Shown: positions 1 to 8,711, numbered from the stretch's first letter. The stretch: 64,000 nucleotides of DNA from Afipia massiliensis (GCF_014203115.1 NZ_JACHIJ010000011.1:1-64000), one strand, 5' to 3'. Notes: generated from the letters alone by a model not told the origin. Program-made: numbers and translations.

Positions 1-78
1 CATCGCAAAGCTGCAGCCTAAAATGACAAACAAGATGGGCCAGAGCCTCCACTAAATCAGCCCGCCATCTGTCTCAAA

Positions 79-294
79 TTATCTGACGACGGACACCAGC
101 GGCAGCTTGCCGACAAGCTCTGTCATCTCGGTCGGTATTGAGACGACGACCTTGAGGCCCATGTTGAAGCACACCGTGGCCGTACTATCGAGCGTGTCGG
201 TGAACCTCGCACCGCGTGGTTTGCCAGTCTCGTCGTGTCCAAAGACAAACATTGGACTGCCGTCCTTCATCGGATTTTTGGCTTTCTTGGTCAT
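79..294 (-). CDS. hypothetical protein, 71 aa
   Basis: I do not recognise this protein. It starts with a basic stretch (MTKKAKNPMKDG), has a central GHDETGKPRGARF segment and ends in a beta-like hydrophobic tail; no signal peptide or membrane helix is visible. The start is supported by GGGAG (complement of 301-305) six bases upstream of the ATG. That ribosome site lies in the 3' arm of a 7-bp inverted repeat (299-324), so its access may be structure-dependent. It follows the recombinase pair at 521-2127 in the same direction, about 225 bases downstream. Confidence 0.6.
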   Translation of the reverse strand: MTKKAKNPMKDGSPMFVFGHDETGKPRGARFTDTLDSTATVCFNMGLKVVVSIPTEMTELVGKLPLVSVVR

Positions 295-298
295 TGGC

Positions 299-324
299 GG
301 CTCCCAGAAATGCAGAAGGGAGCC
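299..324 (-). promoter_or_regulatory. hairpin overlapping a ribosome binding site
   Basis: Arms 299-305 (GGCTCCC) and 318-324 (GGGAGCC) are perfect 7-bp complements around a 12-base loop. On the minus-strand transcript the 3' arm holds the GGGAG of the gene at 79-294, so the folded form would hide the ribosome site. Seen directly; a control function is inferred. Confidence 0.4.
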
Positions 325-520
325 GATTGGCTCCCTTTCTTTGCGACTGATTCAAGTTGAGGTAGTGTCGGCCTAAGCCGATCTGGCGGTGGTTTAAACA
401 GCATAGTGGAGTATCTCCAAGTATATAAAATGGCTAAGTCGCAAATCGACCTTAGCATATAAAGATTAGCTGAAAATGCCTAGTGCAACAAGCGTAATAT
501 ATACTTATAAATATCTGTTA

Positions 521-1516
521 TTATTGAGGTTTTAGAGGCCATTTTTGGCATTTTCGACCTAGTTGACAGTAGCGATTTTCACACGATTTTCGGTCGTCAA
601 TGCGATTGCCGTTGCAGATGTCGAGGCCATCGGCGGCGCAGAACCGCCAGATCGCATGCTGCACAAATCGCGGAAAGTTCGCCGGAAATCCCGAATTAAA
701 GCTGGCCGCGTCTATCTGTGCTGAAGCGTCCCGGACGATGCTCGCGCAGCCGCCAGTGGCGTAACACGCGGGTCCGTAGTTATGAGGCTTGCCGCAGCCA
801 TGCAGAATGCCCGTACGGTGCAGAAAGTTATGGACGAGCGAATCTATCGCGATCATGCCGAAGCCGGTCTCGCGCCAATTCTGATGGCTATTGGGGGCGC
901 CTATCAGCAGGCCAGAAAGGCTCATTGTGAGGATCTTGTCCGAGACGCCGTAAACGTTGCGAAGGGGCCCGAGAAGGCGTTCTTGGCGCTCCATCGCGCT
1001 TTCGGCCTCAGTTCGACCGTGGGCGTTCCTAGGTTCGCGCAGCCTTTCATCGATCCATCCAACAAGGTCGCCTTCGGCGATGTCACGGACAAACAGAAAA
1101 AAGCTATAAGCTGTCTGGTTCAAGCGACCGTTGCGAAGCTTGTGCTGTGGGACTGCACAATCGGCAATATGCTCTGGCTGGCTGCAGGTTGAGCTGCCTT
1201 TGTCGTAACGGCACTCGCCATAGCTCCAGTAGTTTGTGAGCTTGGAGCAGGGCTGCGCTTGCCGCAGTGAGGCTTCGATATCAGCCCACCGAATATTACC
1301 GTGCTTGGCCAGGTAACTACGGGCGACCCGATCGGAAATCCCTTGATAGCTAAACGACGTCATTAGCCAATCAAAGATTGCTGCGGAATCGTGTCGTGTT
1401 ATCGCGGTAGAAATTCCTGACTCTCGCGTCTGCGCGCGAATATCATCGAGCAAGCTGGTCGAGCCAGCCAACGTACAAACTTGATGGATTAGTTTGGTCG
1501 CTCCTTCGAAAGACAT
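521..1516 (-). CDS. cysteine-rich HhH-GPD-like protein, partner of a short recombinase
   Basis: A 331-residue protein with no certain family. Residues 183-200 (GPLRNVYGVSDKILTMSL) look like the helix-hairpin-helix of HhH-GPD DNA glycosylases, and 224-236 (IDSLVHNFLHRTG) resembles the following D-x-x-V-x-R-x-x-x-R-x-G segment that carries the catalytic Asp. There are twelve cysteines besides C14: C90, C102, C111, C120; C241, C251, C257; and C293, C301, C312, C317, C323. The last group is spaced loosely like an endonuclease III Fe-S loop, but not canonically. It sits 35 bases downstream of the tyrosine recombinase on the same strand, so the two probably form one transcript. No clear ribosome site precedes the ATG. 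Family assignment is by motif resemblance only; it could be another metal-binding DNA protein. Confidence 0.55.
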   Translation of the reverse strand: MSFEGATKLIHQVCTLAGSTSLLDDIRAQTRESGISTAITRHDSAAIFDWLMTSFSYQGISDRVARSYLAKHGNIRWADIEASLRQAQPCSKLTNYWSYGECRYDKGSSTCSQPEHIADCAVPQHKLRNGRLNQTAYSFFLFVRDIAEGDLVGWIDERLREPRNAHGRTEAESAMERQERLLGPLRNVYGVSDKILTMSLSGLLIGAPNSHQNWRETGFGMIAIDSLVHNFLHRTGILHGCGKPHNYGPACYATGGCASIVRDASAQIDAASFNSGFPANFPRFVQHAIWRFCAADGLDICNGNRIDDRKSCENRYCQLGRKCQKWPLKPQ

Positions 1517-1551
1517 GGCAGTGCCATGTAGGTACGGAGAAACTGATGCTA

Positions 1552-2127
1552 TCAGATGAGCGATATCAGCCTCCGCTGCGCATCGCTGTCGCCATCGATA
1601 TATCGTTCTGTTGTTTGGATTGACCGGTGGCCAGCGAGTAACTGTACGTCTCTTAATGAACCACCGGCGTTGTGAGCTTGACGCGCAGCTCTAGTGATGA
1701 ATGTTCTGCGACCGGAATGGGACGAGCAACCCTTCAAGCCCAAAGCTTCATAAGCTCTATAAAACCAAACTACGATACTTAGAGGTGTCATCTGTCCGCC
1801 GCGCTCAGATCGAACAACGGTGCCAGAACCATCTGAGCCCTCAAGCACGATAGTGAGCGCATTCTGAAGATCAGGATGAAGTGGGATGCGTCGCCCGTGG
1901 CCTTTCTTTGCAGCGTGATCTTGCAGCTCAAGCAGGGGGCTCACGCCACCACTTGCATCGAGAACCATGTCCCATGTGAGCTTTGCGATCTCAGCGGCAC
2001 GAAGGCCGGCTTTGATTGATAGCAAGACGATGAGGCGATTTCGATCCGGTTGCCGGGTGCGCTCTGCGAAGAAAATCAAATCTTCGATGTGATCAGACGA
2101 AAGTATCTTGGCCTGTTTGCCCGGCAT
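1552..2127 (-). CDS. minimal tyrosine recombinase / integrase (catalytic domain only)
   Basis: At 191 residues it is about half the length of a normal phage-type integrase and has only the catalytic domain. Visible catalytic residues are R43 (KAGLRAAEI), a Lys near 74-75 (AAKKGHGRR), H137 and R140 (HSGRR), H167 (LAGHRS) and the nucleophile Y176 (TERYID). All are in place, so strand cleavage and joining are plausible; the N-terminal core-binding domain that normally clamps the DNA is absent. It lies upstream of and colinear with the cysteine-rich gene at 521-1516. No att duplication or adjacent tRNA was seen. It may be an independent small recombinase family or the integrase of a degraded island. 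Confidence 0.85.
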   Translation of the reverse strand: MPGKQAKILSSDHIEDLIFFAERTRQPDRNRLIVLLSIKAGLRAAEIAKLTWDMVLDASGGVSPLLELQDHAAKKGHGRRIPLHPDLQNALTIVLEGSDGSGTVVRSERGGQMTPLSIVVWFYRAYEALGLKGCSSHSGRRTFITRAARQAHNAGGSLRDVQLLAGHRSIQTTERYIDGDSDAQRRLISLI

Positions 2128-2413
2128 TGCTCTCGAACTCTAGTAGCAAGATTCTAGTTTGAAAGAATCTTTGTTCAAGAGAAATCTTGGACACTTCATA
2201 ACGCGTTTCTGAACGTTGCTGACCGTCAGACGAATTGGTCGAAATTCAATCTTGTAAATACTCCCTGGCAGAAAGCTGATCGAACAACCGGTCAAAATAG
2301 AAAAACCTAGGTCAATCCAACACGGCCGGTCCCACAAGCAGGAATTTCTGTCTATCCCGAGAAGGCGGTTCGCTTTCAAGCGGCGGCCCAAAACATGCTT
2401 TATGGAGAGAAAA
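2128..2413. promoter_or_regulatory. divergent intergenic region
   Basis: About 285 bases separate the minus-strand recombinase and the plus-strand gene at 2414. It should hold both promoters. A minus-strand reading frame at 2140-2391 has no ribosome site and untypical composition, and I did not accept it. Confidence 0.35.
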
Positions 2414-2857
2414 ATGAAGTTACTGATTCATCCGTTTTTGGAAGAAATTGCACGCTGGCTCGATGCCGAATACAGCGAAACAGATCATGAGTGGGAGCGG
2501 TATCCGCTCGCCGTACGTCTACATTCAATCTTGGAATTGGTTGGCCGCGAGATCGCTACTAAAGATGTTTCGATGACAACGATGCGATGGCTGCCAACAG
2601 CCGGCGTCCTCTATCTAGTTGGATTCGGAATTTCCGAGGAGTGCCTGGAACTTGAAATGGAGGATACAAACGTGATCGATATTCCAGGCCTGCACCATCC
2701 TGGTCTGTTCAATTTAATGGAGCACGCCTTCAATAAAACCGCGGTAGCATTCAAGAGTTACGCCGCCGGGTATGTCGTTGTAGATGGACGAGATCCCGAT
2801 GGTCTAAGAAGGTGGAAGCTTACAGCAAGCGGTCAACGTCTTGGGGGCGCAGGGTAA
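2414..2857 (+). CDS. hypothetical protein, 147 aa
   Basis: Not recognised. An acidic, apparently cytosolic protein (EEIARWLDAEYSETDHEWER near the N-terminus) with a helical first half and a C-terminal segment (KSYAAGYVVVDGRDPDGLRRW). An ATG at 2402 is in frame, but the GGAGAG at 2404-2409 fits the ATG at 2414 best, so that start is preferred. It is transcribed away from the recombinase gene. Function unknown. Confidence 0.6.
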   Translation: MKLLIHPFLEEIARWLDAEYSETDHEWERYPLAVRLHSILELVGREIATKDVSMTTMRWLPTAGVLYLVGFGISEECLELEMEDTNVIDIPGLHHPGLFNLMEHAFNKTAVAFKSYAAGYVVVDGRDPDGLRRWKLTASGQRLGGAG

Positions 2858-3081
2858 CGATAGGTAGAGCGGCCATGTTTGTCACTCCTGCGACAAGCAT
2901 GGCCAGAGACCGAAATCAAAAGTCGAAAACGTGATAAGCAAGCCGCGCCCAATAAGCTGCATTAAGAGAATAGTTGTCCACGCCTGACTAGGGGTTCAGC
3001 GTGGACCCCTCGACGGTTTAGTGTCTCTCCATGAGCCAATTAGGATGCGCACATCCAACGATTAAATCCCCTGCGAGATCG

Positions 3082-3111
3082 CTGATAAGCAAAGTCGCCT
3101 TTCCTTATCAG
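3082..3111. repeat. solo hairpin of the CTGATAAG repeat family
   Basis: CTGATAAG (3082-3089) and CTTATCAG (3104-3111) are perfect 8-bp complements around a 14-base loop. The arms and loop length match the terminal hairpin of the longer repeats at 7.8, 13.4, 17.2, 50.0 and 54.3 kb, but no ATGGAGTCAGTT unit precedes it. It lies in the intergenic stretch 2858-3242. Confidence 0.55.
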
Positions 3112-3242
3112 TTCTGAACCGTCTGCAAAGATTGATGGCTATCGCGCGCAAGAGGTCAACAAAATGCATCTTGTAAAGTAGAAGGTCGCAACCGTTGTTG
3201 CTTCGGGATGTGGCCCCCCTTGGGCTGAAGAGGCTTTATAAC

Positions 3243-3590
3243 ATGACGATCTTTGACAAACTTAAGAAGGAAAAAACCGCGTTCGCCACGCGCAATGAAC
3301 TAGTCGAGGCCTGTTCTAAGAAACTATCACTGTGGGGCTTGTACGACATCGAGGAGGAGGGCGAATTGGAATATATCGTCGGTGCCTTGGAGAATATTTC
3401 GGAGTGTCATTGGCTCTACGAGATAGTTGATATTTTGCCAGATCCTGCCGATGCCGGCTTTGAGGCGAAATTGCGTGAAGCAGCGACAATCATCGTGAGA
3501 AAAACAGAGCAAGAGTTAGATGACGCGGTGAAAGGGATCGAGATAATCCGATCCAAATTGCGCGAAGATTTGTCTCGACTCTCAAACTAG
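3243..3590 (+). CDS. hypothetical protein, 115 aa
   Basis: Not recognised. An acidic, helix-rich protein starting MTIFDKLKKEKTAF, with an EEEGELEYIVGALENI segment and a coiled-coil-like C-terminus (ELDDAVKGIEIIRSKLREDL). The frame is open from 3195, but GAAGAGG at about 3226-3232 points to the ATG at 3243. The next reading frame begins 17 bases after its stop, so the two may be co-transcribed. No membrane segment. Confidence 0.55.
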   Translation: MTIFDKLKKEKTAFATRNELVEACSKKLSLWGLYDIEEEGELEYIVGALENISECHWLYEIVDILPDPADAGFEAKLREAATIIVRKTEQELDDAVKGIEIIRSKLREDLSRLSN

Positions 3591-3607
3591 AGGAGAGGGA
3601 CGTGTAA

Positions 3608-3817
3608 ATGCTCACGCAACAAATGCGTGAGCATCTTGCAGCTCTGCGCGATGTTATCGAGCGGCCAGAGCTGCAACAAGAATTCAGAAAAGAAGAGGGT
3701 TGGGGCACATCGCTGTTCAGGGATGATGATAACCCGGCTGCTTTTCTTGTCGATGCTGCAGCAATGCTCTCTGGGGATTATTCTCAGTTGGCGGAGCTAT
3801 CCATCGAAATGGTGACC
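3608..3817 (+). pseudogene. hypothetical gene, apparently truncated by the ars-side junction
   Basis: The frame opens with a coherent acidic protein of about 70 residues (MLTQQMREHLAALRDVIERP, then FRDDDNPAAFLVDAAAML). After about 3815 the same frame turns into arginine-rich sequence typical of a wrong frame and runs to 4453, under the arsR gene on the other strand. From 3853 the adjacent frame looks more coding (KGRERYEGFVAALGRRLAKG). The simplest reading is two truncated genes joined at about 3815. An in-frame fusion is possible but less likely. Function unknown. Confidence 0.35.
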
Positions 3818-4032
3818 CTGCTCGTCCGGCTCTGGCTGACCATCACCCCGCCGTGCCTGACGCTGGACAGTCCGCAGCGCAGGCGAAGGGCAGGGAGCGC
3901 TATGAGGGCTTTGTTGCCGCGTTGGGCCGTAGGCTCGCTAAGGGTGCAAGCTTTACGAGTGAAGTCAGTGAAAAGCTCGAACCATGGGCGGATCAGGCGC
4001 CGCGCCGGGCGGCTCGCGCGACGGCGTCTAGC

Positions 4033-4377
4033 TCACCGGCCCGGGCAGCAAATCGGTACGAGGGTGCGCATCAGGCGCAGCATCGCCTCCATACGCTCAA
4101 CGATTTCCGGGCCGTTCAACTGGAAGATCTGGTGGCGGCCGGTCTTCGTCGAAAACACGATTCCGGCTTTCTCGAGGACTTGGAGGTGGCGCGAGATGAC
4201 CGACCGGTCCTGTTTGAAGCCTGCTGCAATCGTCTGGATATCGGCTTCGCCCTGGAGGACCAGAGCCCGAACCAACTGCACCCGAACCGGTTCACAAAGC
4301 GCGTTAAAAAATGCCGTGTCGAGCACCTCGATACAGGCGTTGGCTGCTTCTGTGCGTCGCACTTGGAGCTGCGTCAT
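4033..4377 (-). CDS. arsR: ArsR-family repressor
   Basis: A 114-residue ArsR/SmtB winged-helix protein. The core reads ALCEPVRVQLVRAL, then the recognition region DRSVISRHLQVLEKAGIV and a beta-wing (FSTKTGRHQIFQL). The classic ELCVCDL metal box is absent; candidate ligands are C15, C28 and the terminal C110-C111 pair (ICCPGR). The frame stays open to 4476, but the extension is built from operator DNA, so the ATG at 4377 is preferred. It diverges from the MFS/arsH genes, and two dyads in the shared intergenic region fit its operator. Likely inducers are trivalent arsenicals or methylated arsenic, by context only. Confidence 0.85.
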   Translation of the reverse strand: MTQLQVRRTEAANACIEVLDTAFFNALCEPVRVQLVRALVLQGEADIQTIAAGFKQDRSVISRHLQVLEKAGIVFSTKTGRHQIFQLNGPEIVERMEAMLRLMRTLVPICCPGR

Positions 4378-4399
4378 GTCGCGGAACCTAGGCGCCCTA

Positions 4400-4482
4400 G
4401 TGCACATGTCAACGGTCGTCGCCCTCATAATGTGCATTGCCATGCACATATAGGGCATGTAACATGTGCATAACAATGCACG
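4400..4482 (+). promoter_or_regulatory. divergent ars promoter with two 7-bp dyads
   Basis: Dyad A (4430-4449) is ATGTGCA, six bases, TGCACAT. Dyad B (4464-4482) is ATGTGCA, six bases, TGCAC. A further TGCACAT half-site is at 4401-4407. A plausible exporter promoter lies inside: TTGCCA (4437-4442), 17 bases, TAACAT (4460-4465), so repressor on A and B would cover both promoter boxes. Sequence seen; binding by the adjacent ArsR is inferred. Confidence 0.7.
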
Positions 4483-4526
4483 CGTGCGAAGTGGCCGCGC
4501 CAGGGGATGTTGGGGAGCAAGACGTG

Positions 4527-5807
4527 ATGCTAACGAGTTCGACGCCGCCTGATCGCTTGATGGTCAAGGTGCCGTTTGCCTACGGCTGGATCATATTAGT
4601 CGCAGCGGCCACGGGAGCATTCGCCGCCACCGTCGGTCAAACGGTAGGTGTTGCGGCGTTTTTTGACCCCATCGTTGAAGACGTCGGCATTTCAAGGGGC
4701 GAGGCCGCCCTGGCATATTCTCTCGGCACTTTGATCGGTATTCTCCCAGCGCCCTTCATCGGTCGCTGGATTGACAGACGCGGCGTGCAGCCTGCCGCTC
4801 TCGCGATCGGCCTCGGCGTTGCCTTCGCATGTGTCGGCATAACTCTAGTGAACAACACCGTACTTTTGACCATCGGCTTTGCGGCGCTTCGAGGGTCGGC
4901 TGTCGGCGGGCTGGCGCTTCTGAGCTCGCAAATCATAAACCTTTGGTTCGTACGCAGGCGAGGTGTCGCCGCGGCCGCGGTCGTTGGCGGCGGCGCGCTT
5001 GGAGGCGTGGTCTACCCCGTCGTGACCAACGGTCTTCTCGAGGTGATGAGTTGGCGGGAGGTTTATCTGATCGCGGCCGGCATCACTGCTCTAGTGGTCA
5101 CACCGCTGCTAGTGCTGACGGTTCGAGACAAACCCGAAAGATTCGGGCTGCGTCCTGACTTTGATCAGAGCGTTCCTGCGGTGAACGCAAGTGCTCCCAA
5201 AGAACCGGTCGTAACCCTCCATATGGCGCTACGCACAAGCAGCTTTTGGATCCTGACCCTGGCAGGCTTTTTGAGTAACATGATCGGGACCGCCCTTCTG
5301 CTTCATCAGGTTTCGATCCTGACGAGTGGAGGGTTCACCCGAAACACCGCCGTGACCTTGCTTGCGCCCATGGCGTGGATGCAGGCGCTCGCGATCCTGA
5401 CAGCAGGCCTGTTGATCGACCGGTTTGGGGTGCGTTGTCTGCTTCCGGCCCTCCTCGCCGTGCTCGCTGCGGCGGCCGTCCTGTCGAGCGTGCCCGGCTC
5501 GATCGTCACGGGGGCCGCGTATGCCGCGGCTCTAGGCATCGCCCTAGGTGGGCTGAACACCGTCCAGGCCGCCGGCTACGCCGAAGCCTTCGGCCGGACA
5601 AACATGGGCGCCATCCGGGGCGTTGCGTCGGTCGCCTCCGTTGTTGGCGCCGCGCTCGGCCCACTGCCGCCGATCATCAGTTTATCCGTTACGGGGAGCT
5701 ATGGTCCCGCGCTGTGGGGCTTCGCAAGCGCGGCGATTCTGGCGGCGCTGACGGCTGCGCTGCTGTTGGTTCGATCCCCGGCGCTGCGGCCGAAGTCGTT
5801 AATTTAG
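4527..5807 (+). CDS. MFS exporter linked to arsR/arsH
   Basis: A 426-residue major facilitator protein with about twelve hydrophobic helices in two halves, of the monocarboxylate-porter-like type ([16 protein letters not shown] at the first helix; [10 protein letters not shown] in the loop between helices 2 and 3). GGGGAG at about 4512-4517 supports the start at 4527; the longer frame from 4437 runs through operator DNA. It lies between arsR and arsH, so export of an arsenical, perhaps a methylated or organic form, is likely. It does not look like ArsB or ACR3, and the GAPDH partner that normally marks ArsJ is absent. Substrate is unproven. Confidence 0.8.
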   Translation: MLTSSTPPDRLMVKVPFAYGWIILVAAATGAFAATVGQTVGVAAFFDPIVEDVGISRGEAALAYSLGTLIGILPAPFIGRWIDRRGVQPAALAIGLGVAFACVGITLVNNTVLLTIGFAALRGSAVGGLALLSSQIINLWFVRRRGVAAAAVVGGGALGGVVYPVVTNGLLEVMSWREVYLIAAGITALVVTPLLVLTVRDKPERFGLRPDFDQSVPAVNASAPKEPVVTLHMALRTSSFWILTLAGFLSNMIGTALLLHQVSILTSGGFTRNTAVTLLAPMAWMQALAILTAGLLIDRFGVRCLLPALLAVLAAAAVLSSVPGSIVTGAAYAAALGIALGGLNTVQAAGYAEAFGRTNMGAIRGVASVASVVGAALGPLPPIISLSVTGSYGPALWGFASAAILAALTAALLLVRSPALRPKSLI

Positions 5808-5832
5808 CTTTTTGGTCCTATGGAGTCCCAAG

Positions 5833-6549
5833 GTGCACGAACTTCCATCACTCGACCTGCGATCAATGTCTATCCCGGACCCAGAGCTGCTAGCGCCCGC
5901 GGGAAAGCTCACCAGCAAGCCGAAGATACTTCTGCTCTACGGCTCCCTTCGCGATCGCTCGTACAGCCGTTTCATGATCGGGGAGGCAGCGAAGCTGCTG
6001 GACACGCTCGGCGCCGAGACCCGCATTTACAACCCCACTGGCTTGCCCCTGCCTGACTCCACGTCCCCCGACCATCCGAAGGTCCAGGAACTTCGAGAGC
6101 TGTCGCAATGGTCGGAAGGCCAGGTGTGGTGCAGCCCGGAGAGGCATGGCGCGATAACAGGGGTGATGAAGGCGCAGATTGACTGGATTCCGCTTGAGGT
6201 TGGCGCAGTTAGACCGACGCAAGGGCGTACTCTAGCTGTGATGCAGGTCAGCGGTGGGTCCCAATCTTTCAATGCCGTCAACACCATGCGCCTGCTGGGG
6301 CGTTGGATGAGGATGATTACGATTCCCAACCAGTCGTCGGTCCCAATGGCATATAAGGAATTCGATGAAGCCGGGCGGATGCGGCCGTCGGCCTACTACG
6401 ACAGGCTTGTCGACGTGGTGGAAGAGCTCATGAAATTCACACTACTAATCCGAGATCGTGCCGACTACCTTGTCGACCGCTACAGCGAACGCAAGGCTCG
6501 GGCAGCTCTCTCCACAGCCGATGAGCTGGCCCGGGCGGCGCTTGTCTAG
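5833..6549 (+). CDS. arsH: ArsH NADPH-dependent FMN reductase
   Basis: A flavodoxin-fold reductase matching ArsH over its whole length (about 238 residues). The FMN phosphate loop is [14 protein letters not shown]; the [18 protein letters not shown] segment and the C-terminal [19 protein letters not shown] are family-typical. ArsH uses NADPH and FMN to oxidise trivalent organoarsenicals or reduce quinones and metals. A TTG at 5812 is possible, but GGAG at 5822-5825 is well spaced for GTG at 5833. It follows the exporter by 25 bases and is probably in the same transcript. Confidence 0.92.
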   Translation: MHELPSLDLRSMSIPDPELLAPAGKLTSKPKILLLYGSLRDRSYSRFMIGEAAKLLDTLGAETRIYNPTGLPLPDSTSPDHPKVQELRELSQWSEGQVWCSPERHGAITGVMKAQIDWIPLEVGAVRPTQGRTLAVMQVSGGSQSFNAVNTMRLLGRWMRMITIPNQSSVPMAYKEFDEAGRMRPSAYYDRLVDVVEELMKFTLLIRDRADYLVDRYSERKARAALSTADELARAALV

Positions 6550-6590
6550 CAACGAAGCTCTGCTGGCTGCTTCATTAGGAGGGCCCCCTG

Positions 6591-6957
6591 ATGGTCAAGG
6601 TGAAGAATTCCGCGCCTGCTTCCTCGTGAAGAGCGTAGCCATGACGACCGCACACCATCGCGATGTCCAAGGGTTCTGTTTCGACGACGCGGTCGACGAT
6701 CCGGCCAGCTTCTCCATGCTATTCCGCGATGGAGCCACGATCGTGTTCATGACTGGGCAGGAGGCCCGAACGGCACTCTGGCCGAAGATTGCGCCGACGC
6801 CTTCATGGCGCCTCCGATGTCAAGGCGATAGTCGCCGAGCTCGCGGAGAGGCGCCGAAATTGTCAAACAGCCCGTCTACGGGCCAATCTACGGCGGTTAG
6901 GAGGCGATGGACAGGGACTGTAACGGTCTGCTCTTGCTGTTCACCCAGGCTGACTGA
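6591..6957 (+). pseudogene. VOC/glyoxalase-superfamily gene, frameshifted
   Basis: AGGAGGG precedes an ATG at 6591 (MVKVKNSAPA), but the frame stops after 12 codons. The next frame continues as FLVKSVAMTTAHHRDVQGF and SFSMLFRDGATIVFM, typical of a vicinal-oxygen-chelate domain. A further shift leads to SDVKAIVAELAER, and the usual C-terminus CNGLLLLFTQAD ends at 6957. Start and final stop are out of frame by one base. It directly follows arsH, where a VOC protein (such as the C-As lyase ArsI) would be a natural partner; which member it was cannot be told. Confidence 0.75.
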
Positions 6958-6982
6958 GGACCATTAGCCGACGTTGAACATG

Positions 6983-7697
6983 TCACGTCGGCTCCAGGCG
7001 CGCCCGCAGCGATAGCGTCAAGGCTCCGCACAGCCGTCCAAAAAACGACATGTGGTCCTTAGCTTCGTCGACGGACTTTCGATCGGACACAACCGCATTT
7101 GCCGAGAAGTTTTCATCCGGCCAGCCCAGCGTAATACTTTTCATGATGACCTGATTGTCATCTATTCCGGCGTGCTCGCGTACCACGGGTGATTGCACGA
7201 TGCCCTGACTGTTAATCACGGCACCCAGCCCGCGAGACCAGGCGGCATTGACTAGAGTCGTCGCGACGGCGCCCAATCGAAGTGGGTATCGTCACTCGCG
7301 GTCATAGGTTACGATCACGCATACAGGCGCGTCGAATTATCGGAAGCCGCGCAGCACCCAGTCTTGGCGCCTATCTTGTCATCGCGCTCAATCCCCATTG
7401 CGGAGAACAATTGCTGGCGACGCCAACCTGTCTTTCTCGGTGCTGACCCGTAAATGCCTGACCCGTGCGGAACTCGCGCGACTGTGGCACGCCTGTCCCC
7501 ATCCTCTCAGTATTGCCGGCCCGGATTCGATCCAGCGGTTCGCCAGTGATGATGTAGAAATTCCAGGGCTGGCTATTCATGGACGACGGGGCGCGCATAG
7601 CTAAACCGATGATTTCTTCAATCAGCGCCTTGGGTACTGGATCGGGTTTGTAGCCGCGGATGCTTCGGCGACCAAGGATAACGTCATCAAATCGCAT
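6983..7697 (-). pseudogene. nitroreductase-family gene, frameshifted
   Basis: The first 60 residues from 7697 are a clean nitroreductase N-terminus (RRSIRGYKPDPVP, MRAPSSMNSQPWNFY: the FMN-binding Arg-Arg-Ser and the Ser-Asn-Gln region). The frame is lost near 7390; FDAPVCVIVTYDR appears in another frame, and the C-terminus resumes at 7276 (NAAWSRGLGAVINSQGIV, then ITLGWPDENFSANAVVSDRK). At least two indels are needed to join the pieces. It converges with the VOC remnant. Confidence 0.8.
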
Positions 7698-7780
7698 TTG
7701 TCTGATGTTCTCCCGGAAGAATTTCGAACCGGCTTAAATAATCGCGGGTTCTCGGCCTTCGCGCAAAATAGAGAGTGACA

Positions 7781-7858
7781 GTGAAACAGCTAAGGAAATG
7801 GTGAAAATGGAGTCAGTTGGCTAACTGATAAGGAAAGACGCGAAACCTTATCAGTCGA
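7781..7858 (+). repeat. CTGATAAG composite repeat, locus 1
   Basis: A degenerate leading unit (AAACAGCTAAGGAAATG) precedes a full unit: ATGGAGTCAGTTGGCTAACT running into CTGATAAG (7825-7832), a 14-base loop and CTTATCAG (7847-7854). The same arrangement recurs at four other loci in the same orientation. Locus 1 lies in the 630-base gap 7698-8327; I saw no gene in that gap (a GTG-started frame at 7977-8228 is weak). Confidence 0.8.
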
Positions 7859-8327
7859 GCCCGGCGCCAGCCGGATTCGACTAGAAGGCTCCGATCAATC
7901 AAGTCAGCCAAAAGAGAGCTTCGCGCGGCTTAGGTCCCATGCCACATTCACCCGTCACTACTAGCGCAGATAAACAGTGCTAGATCTGGCATTGAAGTAT
8001 CTATTGCTTGCAGCGGGTCGGCGGGGAACGGATCTATGCGCGGTGGCAGCGTTAAGTCCCCAAATGGGGGATGCGAATCGAGCACGTCGGCTTCTTTCTA
8101 AGAAAAAGTCTAAATGCGAGATCGATGTCTATGTCGTCGGCGTCCCATTCGTTTTAAATCAATGTCTCTTGCGGGAACTGCGGAACGAAAACCAAGAAGA
8201 CATTAGGATGGTTGCGAGAGAACAATGAATTTGTTGCCGTGGCTGCGGGACCATCGTTGATGAATGTGGTCGCCTCGTGAATGACTTTGACTACACAGGC
8301 CGTATTCCCTGATCGCTCCGACTTCAT

Positions 8328-8588
8328 TTGATCGAATTTGAAACCAACACAATTGCGTATATGACTGCTGCCCTTGAGCGCGCGTGTAAACGGCTCAAAG
8401 AGGACACTCCAGCCGCGCGGACTTACATAGCTGATCGCCTGGAAGCGTGTGCAAAAGCAGGTGGTAGATCTATGGCAGTGTTCAACGAGGCGGCGGCAAA
8501 AGCGATTGATGATTTGACTGCAACGAGAAGACACCCGGGTCCGGGTATCTGGCAGCGATTGGCACGCTGGAGGCTTTCCAGCCGCTGA
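8328..8588 (+). CDS. small helical hypothetical protein, 86 aa
   Basis: A small, probably cytosolic protein (IEFETNTIAYMTAALERACK, then ARTYIADRLEACAKAGGRSM) of a kind I associate with rhizobial genomes; its function is not known to me. The first codon would be TTG at 8328; an internal ATG at 8361 is the alternative and would lose 11 family-like residues. It ends 63 bases before the CspA leader motif on the same strand. Confidence 0.6.
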   Translation: MIEFETNTIAYMTAALERACKRLKEDTPAARTYIADRLEACAKAGGRSMAVFNEAAAKAIDDLTATRRHPGPGIWQRLARWRLSSR

Positions 8589-8650
8589 AAGCCTTTCATT
8601 GCGTCGGCCTTGGCTATTTTCTCGCCACGCGGGTTCACGCAGGCGGTATC

Positions 8651-8711
8651 TTGTGTGTCGTTGATTTTTCGGATTTGCTCTCGAAGCTTTACCAAATGGA
8701 GATTTTCAAAC
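8651..8711 (+). promoter_or_regulatory. CspA leader with a segment shared with the second CspA gene
   Basis: Bases 8651-8681 match 39673-39703, in front of the other CspA gene, at about 25 of 31 positions (core TTTTTCGGATTTGCT against TTTTTCAGATTTGCT), at nearly the same distance from the start codon (30 and 28 bases). GGAG (8698-8701) then serves the GTG start. Cold-shock mRNAs often have structured 5' leaders; conservation of this one suggests the same. Confidence 0.5.

Noticed and set aside
782..1192. Plus-strand frame of 136 codons
   Set aside because: It lies entirely within the cysteine-rich gene on the other strand, has no ribosome site and no domain.
2140..2391. Minus-strand frame of 83 codons upstream of the recombinase
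   Set aside because: No ribosome site, unusual composition, and it would fill the promoter region between divergent genes.
4437..4526. N-terminal extension of the MFS gene
   Set aside because: It is made of operator and promoter DNA; a better ribosome site is at 4512-4517.
7977..8228. GTG-started frame of 83 codons
   Set aside because: No ribosome site and no recognisable pattern; possible but unsupported.
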